Shown piece by piece: positions 11,690 to 24,498 of a DNA stretch of 64,000 bases (its first letter is position 1; each line of letters starts with the position of its first letter). A program made the position numbers and the translations under genes. Origin of the DNA: Silurus meridionalis. Its lineage: Eukaryota; Chordata; Actinopteri; Siluriformes; Siluridae. The notes under the pieces are model-generated. The model was not told the DNA's origin. It saw nothing but the letters and a program-made list of their open reading frames with translations, and did no database searches. The stretch is taken from the NCBI RefSeq assembly GCF_014805685.1, contig NC_060885.1, positions 8,077,132-8,141,131 on the forward strand. Direction: 5' to 3'.

Positions 11690-12725
11690 AGAAGTACATG
11701 TACAGAGCCAATGAAATGCAGTAAGCATCTAACCAGAAGTGCATAAGTGGATTATTTATAATAAAAAAAATAGCAGTGTGATAAATAAGGGTATGAGGTC
11801 CATATGTACAGAAGGTGCAGTAGGTAGTGTATATAAAGTAATATACAATATAATGTGTAAAGATTGTGCATGGATGTTGGGAGATTAAATGCTAAAATAC
11901 AGATGTTACAAGTATGAATGATGCTGTACAGAATAAATATGGGTGGAATCAACAGTAGTGCGGCGATAAACAAGTTATGGTTGGTGCAGAAAGGCATAGT
12001 GGATAAGCAGCGCAAAAAAATACCAAAGTGACAATGCAGTAGTGTATTTTGACATTGTAAGATGATTAACTGTTCAGTGCAGTAACAGCCACAGGAAAAA
12101 AGGAAAAAGCTATACTTCAGTCTGCTTGTGTGGCTCTGAGGCACATGTAGCGTCTGCCTGATGGGAGAAGGGTGAATAGTATCTTTGATGAAGCCCCTCG
12201 CCCTTTGTAAAATGTCCTCCAAAGTGGGTAGCTGCGTGCCAATGATTCTTTGGGCAGTTTTCACCACCTCTGAAGGGCTTCAGGGTCTAAATCAGTGCAG
12301 CTGCTGTACCACACTGAGATGCAGTTAGTGAGGATGCTCTCAATGGTGTAATGGTTAAAGTTCTCCAGTATTCTGTAGCACAGACGAGACTTCTTAAGTC
12401 TCCTCAAGAAATACAGGCACCGTTGTGCCTTTCTGATCAGGATCAAAGAGTTCAGGGACCAGGTGAGATCCAAGGAACTCAAAGCTGGGTACACGCTCAA
12501 CAGCAGCTCTGTTGATGTGAATGGGAGTGTGAGTGTGATTTTGTCCACAATGACCTCCTTTGGTGTTGAGTTCCAGGTTATTGTAAGCCCTCATCGTTAC
12601 CTCTGATCAGGCCTACCACCGTGGTGTCATCTGCGAACTTAACGATGCTGTCTGATGCATAAGCAGGTCAGCAGTCATGGATGAAAAGGGAGTATAATGC
12701 ACATATAACCTTGGATTATCTCACT
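11690..12725 (-). mobile_element. L2/CR1-group LINE with partial reverse transcriptase
   Basis: The minus strand carries, in order: the RT catalytic box FADDTTVVGLI (12604-12650), the L-N-T-K-G region, RKAQRCLYFLRRLKK, HYTIESILTNCISVWYSS, and after a frame change VKTAQRIIGTQLPTLEDI. These are the palm/thumb and C-terminal hallmarks of fish L2-like LINEs. The ORF is broken into at least three frames and 5'-truncated. The 3' untranslated part covers about 11690-12100. It is a dead copy. Confidence 0.8.
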
Positions 12726-12879
12726 TAGTCCATGCTTATTTGCCAGAATTGTCAGGTTAAAGCCATCATTTATGTTATAATACAAAAAGATAACAAATAA
12801 AAAAGGTTTATAGTAGTAATTTTTTAAACAGAGATGTTAGATCAACAGGGTGGATAAAAATTAACTAGGCAATATTAAA

Positions 12880-13085
12880 TTGCTGTAGAACCTGGCAACC
12901 TTTTTTTTATGCAGGATGGTGCACCACCCCATTTTGCTCTTACTGTGCGTGAGTTTAAACCAGGAAGTATGAGTTTTCTAGGACGTTGCCTAGGATGACT
13001 CAGGCCTCATGAATGGCCTCCAAAAAGTCCAGATATCACTACTGTATGTGATTTTTTTTTCTTTGGGGCTACGGGAAGTAGGAGG
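12880..13085 (+). mobile_element. DDE transposase fragment (Tc1/IS630-like)
   Basis: Plus-strand translation near 12905-13075 gives QDGAPPHFALTVREF, then WPPKSPDITTVCDFF. This is the layout around the second catalytic Asp and the box preceding the third acidic residue in IS630/Tc1-type DDE transposases of the 'QDGAPPH' group. Stops interrupt it. No termini were found. It is a different lineage from the Tc1 copies elsewhere in the window. Confidence 0.55.
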
Positions 13086-13854
13086 TGCACCGGACAAAGC
13101 CTTGCACACTCCATTCCCGGCCAGTTTGTGGAAACTAGTTGTCACCGGTCCCTTTGTTGAAATTTAAAGATTTGCTTTAATTTTCCTATATAATAAAGTA
13201 CATGTACAATTTATTTTAATAAATGTGTATTAGAAATCACCCACCCTGTACAATTCTGCCTGCTCTAAACCATACATGTGAAAGTAGTGACTACAAGAAA
13301 GAGGTTGTACGGGTGCACTACATGTCTGCACCCCATCTCCACTCGTGCCATTTTCTGTTAGATTTCCAGTGTGTCAAATTAATCTTTGACCTGTTTTTTA
13401 TTTTTTTCAAAATCACCATATTAGTTAAATGGCATGCAAAAATCATCCATTCAGCTCAGTAAGGTCATGAGTAAAGCTTTACAACAGCTGTTTTACTCTG
13501 CATGCAACTGTCCGTTACTATGGTTGCAGTTCCTTATGAAGTAGTGCATGAAAAGAGAACTGTGATTAAACTGATCGAACTGAACCGTTTGAAGGCACAC
13601 CTTCCAGAAAACCGGAAAGGACTATTCAGACAGACCATAGTAAAATGCAAGGAATATCACACGTGCAAATATGTGGTTATGAGAGGGAAGCACTGTATGT
13701 AACTTTAACCATGCACATATTTAATAACACGACACAATTTCTAGTGACCTTCTATAAACAAGAAACTGATATGGAGTAAGTGATACTGATTAATTTGTAT
13801 ATTTGGGTTAAAGGCATTTTACATTAAAATCAGCATCACTTTTTCTATCCCCTT

Positions 13855-13856
<2 letters not shown>
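13086..13856. other. AT-rich sequence, no gene seen
   Basis: Two open frames (13223, 66-79 codons, and 13502) are present, but no splice signals, start context or known motif support either. Confidence 0.4.
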
Positions 13857-13894
<38 letters not shown>

Positions 13895-13900
13895 CACACA
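13857..13900. repeat. (GT)n(TA)n(CA)n palindromic microsatellite
   Basis: GT run, then TA run, then acacaca. The order makes it self-complementary. It abuts the end of the Tc1 derivative starting at 13901, whose terminus is gtaca. Confidence 0.9.
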
Positions 13901-14434
13901 GTACAGACACACCTTCTCATTCAAAGAGTTTTCTTTATTTTCATGACTATGAAAATTGTAGAGTCACACTGAAGGCATCAAGGGCTATTTGACCAAGAAG
14001 GAGAGTGATGGGGTGCTGCGCCAGATGACCTGGCCTCCACAGTCACCGGACCTGAACCCAATCGAGATGGTTTAGGGGTGAGCTGGACCGCAGAGTGAAG
14101 GCAAAAGGGCCAACAAGTGCCAAGCATCTCTCGGGGAACTCCTTCAAGACTGTTGGAAGACCATTTCAGGTGACTACCCCTTGAAGCTCATCAAGAGAAT
14201 GCCAAGAGTGTGCAAAGCAGTAATCAAAGCAAAAGGTGGCTACTTTGAAGAACCTAGAATATGACATTTTTCAGTTGTTTCACACTTTTTTGTTATGTAT
14301 ATAATTCCATATATAATTCCACATGTGTTAATTCATAGTTTTGATGCCTTCAGTGTGAATCTACAATTTTCATAGTCATGAAAATAAAGAAAACTCTTTG
14401 AATGAGAAGGTGTGTACAAACTTTTGGTATGTAC
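13901..14434 (+). mobile_element. Tc1-like deletion derivative (family B), copy 1
   Basis: The TIRs include cacaccttctcattcaaaga at the left and its complement near 14395-14415. The interior keeps only the transposase C-terminal segment, with gacctgaacccaatcgagat encoding D-L-N-P-I-E. The left inner junction (gaaggcatcaagggctattt) is identical to that of the copy at 52975-53528, so both descend from one internally deleted master. No complete catalytic triad is present. Confidence 0.85.
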
Positions 14435-15371
14435 TATATATATATATATATGAAAAGCTAAAATATCAAAAGGTTTTTTTTTTTTTTTTTGCTATGTCCA
14501 CATGTTTATCACAAAGCTGACTGCAGAAAGTGTTTCAAACTGGGAAGTGTAATATATATTGCTCTGAAGAAAAATGTGCAAAGTTAAACACATTAAAATT
14601 GTCTCAGTGTGGCTACAAAATATATAGGGATTCTTAGAAAACGCATTAAAGTAGTTTGCCTGTGGTGGTTAATGTTGCTTAATATAGAAATAATGAAATA
14701 TAATCTAATTGGTCAGAAGTATATACCATATATATTATTTATTAACTAGAACTACCATCAGAACAACTGTTCATGAGTCAACACCTACTGACCAATCAGA
14801 TGCAAGGATTTAATAGACTTCTGATATAAGAGCGTAGAATTTGAACAGCGATAATATGACTCAACACGTTATGGAAACTAGGCCCTCGGCAAACACCTTA
14901 AAAGTTCACAATTCTACTGAGTCAGCCTTTAAATTCTGCAGGACCTGTGAGTCGGCTTTAAAAAGACACAAATTCATAATGCCCAAAGGCGATACTGCTC
15001 AAGCGCCAGAGCAGTGCACAGTGAAGAGCTTTTTTTCCCCGACTCTAAAACACCTGTTACAACCCAGGAGGGCCAAATAATGAGCTGATGAGCTGAATCA
15101 GGTGTTCTAGAGAGACCGAAAATGCTGAAGTATGCAGTGAAGGAGTCCTCCTGAGCCTCACCAGAATCATCACCTACAGCCAGTTCTAGAAGTTTTGGCA
15201 CCAGCAGTGGCAACTATAAATTAGAGGGGGTTATAACTTAATAAAAAAGATATATTCTTGCCCAAAAGTGCCCTAAAATCAAAATCTGTGTTTGACAGAT
15301 CTTTGTACCTTAGTTTTACTGTTATGAAAACACAGTTTTAAGATCTACTCATAAAGGTCATCTCTGCTAAG
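14435..15371. other. No gene recognised
   Basis: Contains a short (TA)n at 14435-14451 and a T run at 14476-14490. Open frames at 14841 (+) and 14974 (-) overlap on opposite strands and lack support. Confidence 0.4.
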
Positions 15372-15373
15372 AA

Positions 15374-15423
<50 letters not shown>
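15372..15423 (+). repeat. (TA)n(CA)n microsatellite at a transposon end
   Basis: TA run followed by about 19 CA units running directly into the TIR of the Tc1-like element at 15424. The mirror arrangement flanks the other end at 21712-21838. Confidence 0.9.
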
Positions 15424-15427
<4 letters not shown>

Positions 15428-16131
15428 TGGCCACTTTATTAGGTACACCTTACTAGTACCGGGTTGGACCCCCTTTTGCCTTTAGAACTGCCTTAATCCT
15501 TCGTGGCATGGATTCAACAAGGTACTGGAAACATTCCTCAGAGATTTTTGTCTATACTGACATGATAGCATCACGCAGTTGCTGCAGATTTGTCGGCTGC
15601 ACATCCATGATGTGAATCTCCTGTTCCACCACGTCCCAAAGGTGCTCTATTGGATTGAGATCTGGTGACTGTGGAGGCCATTTGAGTACAGTGAACTCAT
15701 TGTCATGTTCAAGAATCCAGTCTGAGATGATTCGTGCTTTATGACATGGCGCGTTATCCAGCTGGAAGTAGCCATCAGAAGATGGGTACACTGTGGTCGT
15801 AAAGGGATGGACATGGTCAGCAACAATACTCAGGTAGGCTGTGGCGTTGACACGATGCTCAATTGGTACTAATGGGCCCAAAGTGTGGCAAGAAAATATC
15901 TCCCACACCATTACACCACCACCACCAGCCTGAACCGTTGATACAAGGCAGGATAGATCCATGCTTTCATGTTGTTGACGCCAAATTCTGACCCTACTGA
16001 ATGTCGCAGCAGAAATCGAGACTCATCAGACCAGGCAACGTTTTTCCAATCTTCTAATGTCCAATTTTGGTGAGCCTGTGCGAATTGTAGCCTCAGTTTC
16101 CTGTTCTTAGCTGTCAAGAGTGGCACCCGGT
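15424..16131 (-). pseudogene. Tc1-like DD36E transposase, C-terminal half with 3' TIR
   Basis: The TIR is cactggccactttattaggt at 15424. On the minus strand, 16138-15552 encodes the catalytic domain: WSDESRF (first D), FQLDNAPCH (second D) and SPDLNPIEHLWD (E), with 36 residues between second D and E. That spacing fits DD36E families instead of the usual Tc1 DD34E. A small deletion near 15975-15990 shifts the frame and a nonsense codon follows DAIMSV. The N-terminal half is missing here and lies at 21212-21714 in the same orientation. Confidence 0.9.
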
Positions 16132-16357
16132 TTGTCACACTTTTAAATTGATGTTAAATATTTATGCTTGTTCGAATGTGTGTGATAAAAATATACATAA
16201 GTTGAATATATAAGTGAAAATATTTGATTCTGTAATCTTGGAAATTTGTGTGCAACACTGGATATCTTGACCTAAGATGTACTTTATACTAATTCAGAAC
16301 ATACTTTGCCTATTTAGAATAAACTGTAACCTAATGGGTAAAGGCAGGTACGAATCA

Positions 16358-16540
16358 GGGACATGGTAGCAGAGCGGTAAGACATCAGACTTCTAATTAG
16401 AAGGTCATGAGTTCAAATCCCAGCACCTCTAAGCTGCCACTGCTGAGCAAGGCCTTAACCCTTAACTGCTCACTTGTATAAATAAGAGATTTGTAAGCTG
16501 CTCTGGAAAAGAGCATCTGTCAAGTGCTGTAAATGTAAAT
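16358..16540 (+). mobile_element. tRNA-derived SINE
   Basis: Head catggtagcagagcggtaag (A box) with aaggtcatgagttcaaatcc (B box), then ctgccactgctgagcaaggc and the 3' tail gagcatctgtcaagtgctgt ending in aaatgtaaat. This is the most complete SINE of this family in the window. Confidence 0.8.
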
Positions 16541-17771
16541 CAGCTTGTGAGAAACTGCAGATCTAACAACCTGTGTGTGATAAAACACTTCCACAAAGAA
16601 AAAGCAAGATAAAATAGTGGAATCTTAAACAAACATCTGTAGATGTCCGGGGATTGCCAAAACAGTCTGTAGACTATACGTTTTTTTAACAGTTAAAAAA
16701 ATAACTGAGGATAAAGTGCTTGCTAGGTGGAAACAGAACATTTAGAGAGCCCCGGAGAGCACTTAGACAACTTCCCTAAAGCAGCCCGACAATCACCCAT
16801 CAAAAGTGACCGCAATAACCATGAACCCAGCGGCTATAACACATTTTCTCCCTTACCTTCTGGGATAAATTAAACAAGAAAGGCAACGCATTTAAGAGCC
16901 TTATCAATTAAACACTTGTATTTATTTCTAGATGATTAAATAGGAAAATAGGAATCTGCTACAAGAGGAAGAAAAATAAATAATAACATCCAGGAGATGA
17001 AGCAGGTGCAGGTGGGGGTCCTTCAAACAGGTCCTCTTAGGACTCAGAGATGAATGTCGCTTAGAGTATGAGGGGGAAAATGGAGCTGAGAAAGAGGAAA
17101 AAGAGAGAGGACAGCTGCACAGAATTTGGTGAATAGAGTTGCTTAGCTTGTAGGTTATGGGCTGATAACTTGAGTAAGGACTGCGCTTTAGGAGAACTCC
17201 TTAGGGAGGATGATCTCAGAGAGAGCGAAAGGTATGGAAATGATAGAGAATCGTAGAGAAATGGGGTATACTTTCTAAATATATAATTTTTTAACAATTG
17301 GTTGATGAATCATAAGTATACTTATGATAAAAACAGACTTTCTAAATATGTGAAGTTAGTGTGTGATGGCGGCTGTGATGTTGGCTCTCGAAAATGTTTA
17401 CAGCACTTAATAAAAAACACACAACAATCGCATTTTCTTGGGACAAATGTTCAGAAGCCTAATTTAAATAAAGATTTTAAACCATATTTGCCCTCAATGT
17501 TAATGGTTAAAGACTACAATAAAATCAACCCATGCAGCAAATAAGGCTGCAGTCACACTACACTTTTCGTTTCATTGACCTCGATTTATCCAAACGTGAA
17601 AGCAGAAGACTGGACTTGCAACCTCGGTACAAAGAATCCATGCAGCATTCCAAAGTTCAAGGCTGGGGAACTTGTATCATTGCACTTGTTTATTCGTATT
17701 ACATAAAGATGTGTGACCAATAGAAGGTACTTCATGGCGTGAAAATAGAAAATGCAGAAAGCACTCATTGG
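16541..17771. other. No gene recognised
   Basis: Mostly unique-looking DNA. The open frames at 17061 (-), 17302 (+) and 17532 (+) show no domains, splice sites or codon periodicity that I can support. Confidence 0.4.
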
Positions 17772-17940
17772 TAACATTTACGCCATTTAGCAGACACCAC
17801 CTTATCGAGAGCGATTTACGAGTATCTCATTTAACTAATTAAATGGTTGAGGGTTTGCTCAAGGGCCCAGCAGTGGCAGGGATTTAAACTTGTGACCCTT
17901 CGAAGCAAAGTCCAATGCCTTAAGCACCAAAGCTACTGTT
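17772..17940 (-). mobile_element. tRNA-derived SINE
   Basis: Minus-strand copy of the 16.4-kb family: tail aacatttacgccatttagca, body gggcccagcagtggcag, head with gtgacccttcgaag and taccttaagc-like A-box remnant. Confidence 0.75.
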
Positions 17941-18629
17941 AGAGGTGTTTCACCATTCCGTTTTATACAACACAGCTTTTTAAATAATTTAAAATTAACA
18001 TTAAAAAACCTGCCTAAACAAAAATTGCATATCTAACGTTACTGCATGAGCTCATACCCGGTTGCCAGCCATATTCCCTGCAGGTTTCTATAGAAATTTG
18101 GTATGTTTAAAGTCTAGGGTGACTGTAGCCTAAGGCTCTTTACACTCTTCTCCTAGAAGGTGCCATGAAGACAACATTTTGAATTTGTGTTCACTGTGTA
18201 AAAATGTTAATTTCTTTCTTTTTTTTGTAATCTGTAGCGATCAGATACAGCTACCTCAGAACATTAAACTATACGAGATCATAAAATAAACTACAAGTAG
18301 ATTTTTTTATATTGAATAGGATAAGGTCGGACTTCCTCAGCTAGCACAAAACGCAAAAATGCAAGTTAGCTTTTTAAAGTCACATGGGTTAACAATGTAA
18401 ACTGAGTTTAATGCATGTTAAGCAATTGGTTTCAACAGTGTGACAATTACTGGCATATTGCAAACACAAATTCAGATAAGATACAAGAAAAACAAATTTA
18501 CAAATTTAAACAGACATAGGTCCCGATAATTCAAACAAATATTCAGGGAACTCTGGACCAGTGAAGAGAGCTATGGGGTTGTAAGTTAGACGACATTTTG
18601 AACGGATTGCATTTATTTCTAACAAATAT
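17941..18629. other. No feature seen
   Basis: AT-rich, no recognisable repeat or gene. Confidence 0.4.
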
Positions 18630-19055
18630 TACCGTAATTTCTGGACTATAAAGCGCACCCTTATATAAGCTGCACCCAGTGAATTGTACAAATATTTTTA
18701 CACATGTCTACACTAATGTACTTTACACAGGCTTTAACGAAAGACACGTTACACACGGTGTAACGGGTGAAATATGTTGCGCTTCCTTTAGGAGCAGAGC
18801 GGTATTTTGGGAATAGCCTGGCACTGCATTCTTCCAGTATTACTGCATGTGTGTAAGACTGAGGATTATGTCCTTATTATTTTCTGATGCTGATTTCTAA
18901 GTTTCTTTGACTAACCCGTAACGCTGTTGCCAAGAAAAATAAAAAAGCACGAGTTTTTAACATAAATAAGCCGCAGGTGTCTACATTGAAACTATTGAAT
19001 TTTAAGTTCAAAACGTGGGAAAAAAGTAGCAGCTTATAGTCTGAAAAATACGGTA
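18630..19055 (+). mobile_element. TA-flanked TIR element (family C), shortened copy
   Basis: The ends are taccgtaatttctggacta and its counterpart tctgaaaaatacggta. The interior matches copies at 23.7, 33.0 and 47.8 kb (gccgcaggtgtctacattga, gctgatttctaagtttcttt). A minus-strand frame encodes KTRAFLFFLATALRVS, also present in the 47.8-kb copy. TA at both edges suggests the Tc1/mariner/pogo group, but no transposase is visible. Confidence 0.8.
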
Positions 19056-20749
19056 TATAAAAATCCATCTTCTTGGTTAGCTGTCTTCTGATAGGATAAT
19101 CTAGGGTTCTGCAAAAGTATAAAAAAAATGCACTTTAAGCCATTGGTAAACAGCACAAATAGATGCCTAAATCCATATTAGGGGTCCAAGCACCAAATGT
19201 CCTAAAGACACAGGTCTTCATGAATTTGCTTCCCTTAAAAGAAAGTTATCCTGCTATAACATTTGCATCAAATGGCCCTGTTCACATGGCTTCAAAAATG
19301 AAGACATCACACAGTCCTTAACACAGACAATGAAAGAATCTTAATAATGCAATTTCAACCACAAAAACACATGAAAAGGCCGCAGGTGGCGTCCCATAAT
19401 TGCTTGTCAGAACGAGCAAGACACCGTTACTGACATGAGGAAAAAACCCACATTTATGTGCCATAATTATTCATTCACTTGCTCTCAGGAGAAACCTAAG
19501 CCTCCTGGTTATGTGTATAACATGGATGACTCAAATATTTCAGCAATTACTGGGTTGCTTCAGAGGTGTCATGAAAACCGGGAAAATAAAAGCCAAGTAA
19601 CCTCTAATTTAGCTCTGACAGCCATTTGTAACTAAGATCGATCAATTTTCTCCCCTATGAGCTAATAACGGTGTTGAATTAATCGAACAGAATGATGCAA
19701 ATGAGAAATCAGATGTTCTCCAGAGCCTGGAGGAATTGCGGCAGTCGGTGTTCGCTGAAAAAAATTAAGAAATAAAAAAACAGCTGCGATAACAAGCTAA
19801 AACTGATCTGCTGCCGTAACTCAAACACCCACACAGACCATTAGTCACAAAAGAGCTTTGATTATGGAGAATAATTAAAATTGAGACACAATGGCAATTA
19901 AAGCTGTATGGTAAATTGAATCCGGGAGTGTTTTTACTATATTAAAATATAGCAAAATATATTTATGCAAGAAAACAGGTCAGCTTGGTAAAATTAGAGT
20001 GATGAATGAAGACACAATGAGCTCGTTGCTTTTAATTCTTTGATTTGTTTTGCCCAGTTTCTCTTCCCCTCCTTCCCAAAACACGAGTCTTCGCAGCACG
20101 ATCTCAGCGCAGCATCGGTAATGGATTCTAGCCCAAAACCTTTGTGAGGTTGGGCATGAAAAAAGGCCCTAATAAGGCTCTAATAAGGCTCTGGAGGCAT
20201 ACGTGTTTTTACCCAGTGGTGCTTCTGCTCGAGGATTCGTTACTGTTTCTTGCTCTTTAAATACCTCTTCTGCCATGCTGACCTTTAAACCCTTCTGCAG
20301 ATTTACAGTTAAACCATCTCAGACAGGTAGATAGAGCACAGGAAGGCAGACAGGTACATCCAGAGCGTCACCCTAATCCTCACGCACATGCATTCAAAAT
20401 ACATGAAGAGCTTCACGTTTCCTAGGAGGCCCCTTGGGGGAGCGGCTGTGATTCCAGAAAGAGTGCACTTTCTTTCTCACAGCAAGCCCCCTGGATCAGT
20501 TTCCATCACAAAATGTTATCTTCCTGGGAGAATTTGCCTGCATGAGCAATAATAAGGCAATAATAAAGCCATGGGGTTCAAGAGCTCTAGTAAGGGAAAG
20601 AAAAAACTGAGATACTCAAAAATGATTCTTATATATCCAGGTTAATATTAAGGGACTTCAGGTACTAAAGAAAATATACATTCTCAATGCATTTACTATT
20701 CATTGTTTTTAAGTAAACTATATATTATATTCATATCTTGGCTTGGGGT
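19056..20749. other. Unique-looking noncoding DNA
   Basis: This is one of the longest stretches without recognised repeats. Open frames are short and unsupported. It lies inside the 5-kb block separating the two halves of the Tc1-like element. Confidence 0.4.
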
Positions 20750-20912
20750 AGAGACCTGGGGTGCAGTAAGAGTTCAATTCATCCCAAAGGTGTTCAGTAG
20801 GGTTAAGGTCAGAGCTCTATAGAGGGTCACTCAATATCTTCCACTCCAACCCAATCCAATATTATCCTGATAGAGCTGGCTTTGTGCACAGTAGCATTTT
20901 CATGACAGATTT
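20750..20912 (-). mobile_element. Tc1-like family A, fragment
   Basis: The reverse complement of gacctggggtgcagtaagag and catcccaaaggtgttcagta matches family A (compare 40372-40400). Both ends are missing. Confidence 0.7.
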
Positions 20913-20924
20913 TTATCATGGCAA

Positions 20925-21211
20925 CTGTTAATGTGTAGGATATATTAGGCAGCAACTGAACATTTTGTCCTCAAAGTTGATGTGTTAGAAGCAGGAAAAA
21001 TGGGCAAGCATAAGGATTTGAGGGAGTTGGACAAGGGCCAAATTGTGACGTCTAGACGACTGGGTCAAAGCATCTCCAAAACTGCTGCTCTGGTGTGATG
21101 TTCCCGGTCTGCAGTGGTCAGTATCTATTTGAAGTGCTCCAACGAAAGAACAGTGGTGAACCGGCGACAGGCTCGTGGGCGGCTGAGGCTAACTGATGCA
21201 TGTGGGCTACA
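20925..21211 (+). pseudogene. Tc1-like transposase, N-terminal fragment (family E)
   Basis: From the ATG at 20999 the plus strand encodes [16 protein letters not shown], then a helix-turn-helix region (GQSISKTAA) with a stop, then SRSAVVSIYLKCSNERTVVN. This is the paired-like DNA-binding domain of a Tc1-type transposase. It is cut abruptly at 21211, where the opposite-strand transposase half begins. The lost catalytic domain was not found nearby. Related sequence occurs at 28956-29730. Confidence 0.8.
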
Positions 21212-21841
<630 letters not shown>

Positions 21842-22049
21842 TTCGATAAGTATCCAGTTAAACACCAGATGGCTTCCTGTTCACCATATATGCGCACTAC
21901 ATAGAGCATAATGCATGATGTAAAACCTTTATAATGTATCAGATGTTCGGTAAAACCCAATTTTTGGACTGTATATTAATTTTTTTTCCCCAACAATATG
22001 TTACTGAATGTTTACCTACAATCTTTATAACAGACCCATAAAAACAGTT

Positions 22050-22294
22050 TGTAAATGTAAATCAAAACAGAATGCAATGATTTGCAAATCTTATGAATCC
22101 ATATTTTATTCACAATAAAGCATACCATTTTACAGAAAAACTAAGGTAATTTTTGAATTTGATGGACAAAGTAGACACAGGAAAGTTAAGCAGCTAGAAT
22201 CCTGTCTCACAAACGAATGGGTCAACGTTCCTCTCACAAAACTCCAGCAACTGAACGCCTCAGTTCCCAGACATTTTTTGGAATTGGGGCTGTA
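22050..22294. mobile_element. Tc1-like remnant (end sequences only)
   Basis: The segment aatgcaatgatttgcaaatc with tattttattcacaata, and the end ttttttggaattggggctgt, resemble the two termini of a fish Tc1-like family brought together by deletion. No transposase box remains. Assignment is from memory of the family's termini. Confidence 0.5.
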
Positions 22295-23529
22295 TCCGGA
22301 GTATCCAGAAAATGGATAACATGACACAACCTTGCGTAAAAGGCATCCATTTTCATATTCCTTCCCTACAGGAGTTCATAAGGGATTTTGTGCCCCATAT
22401 AACTAATGAAATATCTTTTGAAACCATAGACAAAGCACAACAAAGCTCCGTAGGTGGCAAGAAAATCGGTCCACATTACCCAGTCTTGCTTAGGACACAT
22501 CTTCACATATCAGGAAGCTGAGCATATGAACCCGGTTGAGCTGTAATAAGGCCCTGGAGGACCCAGAGGTCCTGGGTCTCCTTGTTAATCATTCACTACA
22601 CATCATCTGCTCTCCTGAAACTCCCCAACCTCATCTTCTGCCTTTAAATAACATCTAAATGTCTAGGAAGGAGCTATCTTTAGCAGATTTTTAACCTAGA
22701 ATTCACTAATCACTTGACTATTTATGAATGCATATTTGTGTCTATGCAGATCTATAAAGCTTCATAGCGGTCCTTCCGTATGAACGGACAATACACAGAA
22801 ACCTGCAGTATACTGAATGCAGTGTGAGGAGCAGACAGCCACATCTGCCACCTTAGACATCACAAAATGTTATCTCTAATCGAGCCACGTTCGCCCAGTG
22901 GTACAATAATAAGGTCCCGAGTCTCTGTGCCCCTGTTCCTCCTCTTCCTCCTCTTCCTCAAGAATTCATCACCAGCTCCTGCTGATCTACAGCTCCCTTA
23001 ATCTTTTCTTCTGCCCTTTGGCATTTCATAACCTCTAAAAGTCAAGACAAACCGCCTCAGACAGACAGACGCTAAAGGAGAGGAGACAGATGTGTGCAGT
23101 AGACTTGGCATGATTCGCTCACACACACACACACAATCAGCTGTGTACCACATTTCCCAGGTGGTCCTGGGGCTCAAAGCAGCTGTGCAACAGTGAGAGT
23201 GATTTGAGAAAATACTGCTTCTTTTCTCTCAAGTTCTTTTAGGTTATAAACTTATGTGGTGTTCAAAAAGAGATAAAAACAGGTGAAGAAGTAAAAAAAA
23301 ACAAAAAAAAAAACACGTAGCTACAAAAACAATTAAAAAAGTGATGGGGCTGTAACTTTATAGATTCAAGAGCAGAAGTACTCAAACAAAGCAGTCAAAG
23401 CAGTTTCATTTGCGGACCAGCTGGTGGAATATGTGTGTGTGTGTGTGTGTTTGTGTGAAAGAAACTTTCGAGGAATGTTTAACACATATTAACAATAAGT
23501 TTAATCTGTTGCAAGTGTGAAAATGATGT
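22295..23529. other. No gene recognised
   Basis: Includes a (GT)n run at 23432-23450 and homopolymer-rich DNA near 23295-23340. Nothing else was recognised. Confidence 0.4.
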
Positions 23530-23690
23530 TTTTAAAAGACACATTTATTCAGAGCAATTACAATGACCTGATTTATACAACTGAGCAGTTGAGGCTTAAG
23601 GGCCATGCTCAAGGGCCCAGCAGCAGTGATAGCTCGGTGGAGCTGTACTCACGACCTTCCCGATCAGCAGTTCAACTGCCAGCATTACTT
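23530..23690 (-). mobile_element. tRNA-derived SINE, diverged
   Basis: Body gctcaagggcccagcagcag and a head region with acgaccttcccgatcagcag, in the order of the other minus-strand SINE copies. The tail is weakly preserved. Confidence 0.65.
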
Positions 23691-23729
23691 GGTCATACAT
23701 ACAATTTGTTTTTAATTTTTTTTAATAAA

Positions 23730-24491
23730 AAGTACTGGACTATAAGGCGCACCCATATATAAGCCACTGAATTTGACAAAGATTTTTGTTTTGAACATAA
23801 ATAAGCCGCACCTGTCTCCATTGAAACTAATGAACTTTACACAGACTTTAACGAAAGACAGTGTCTGTTACATGGTGTAACAGGTAAAATATGTTGTGGC
23901 TCCTTTAAGAGCAGAGCGGCATTTTGGGAACAGCCTACCTCCGCATTTTTCCAGTATTACTGCATGTGTGGAGACTGAGGAATATGTCCTAATTATTTTC
24001 TGATGCTCATTTCTAAGTTTCTTTGACTAACCCGTAATTCTGCTGCCAAGAAAAATTAAAAAGCACGAGTTTTGGAAACCTGTCTGTGCTTATATGATTT
24101 CTGTTGACACTGGAGTTAGCGAGCTCTCCCTTCACCCAGACTCAACGCGTTCAACGAGTTGTATCTAAACAGTAGCCTACCAAGAAAGTCATTGTTCACT
24201 GTCTTCCTCCTTCCTTTCACAACTATTTCTCTCAAGAGTTTTTCTTTTGGCATCGTCGTGTGTAAAAAAAAAAAAAAGTTTTTTCTCCCGATGCCGTGCA
24301 GCTCAGAACACAGGTGAGGTGCGTTTTTTCGTTTCCGTTTAAAAATTTCATTAGTCTAATGTTATGTTGCTCGTTTTTTTGGCTTGAAGTTTGTGAAACC
24401 GGGAAAAACCCAGGAAAAATTCATAAATAAACCGCCGCGGGGTTCGAAGCGTGGGAAAAAAGTAGTGGCTTATAGTCCGAAAAATACGGTA
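23730..24491 (+). mobile_element. TA-flanked TIR element (family C), long copy
   Basis: The left end tactggactataaggcgcac is degenerate. The right end is ttatagtccgaaaaatacgg followed by ta. The interior includes taagccgcacctgtctccat, cccgtaattctgctgccaag and ggttcgaagcgtgggaaa. The right end directly contacts the target duplication of the hAT element at 24499. Confidence 0.85.
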
Positions 24492-24498
24492 TGTAATT

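Noticed and set aside
13502..13702. 66-codon open frame starting MQLSVTMVAVPYEVV
   Set aside because: No domain, splice signals or upstream signals. Length is within chance expectation.
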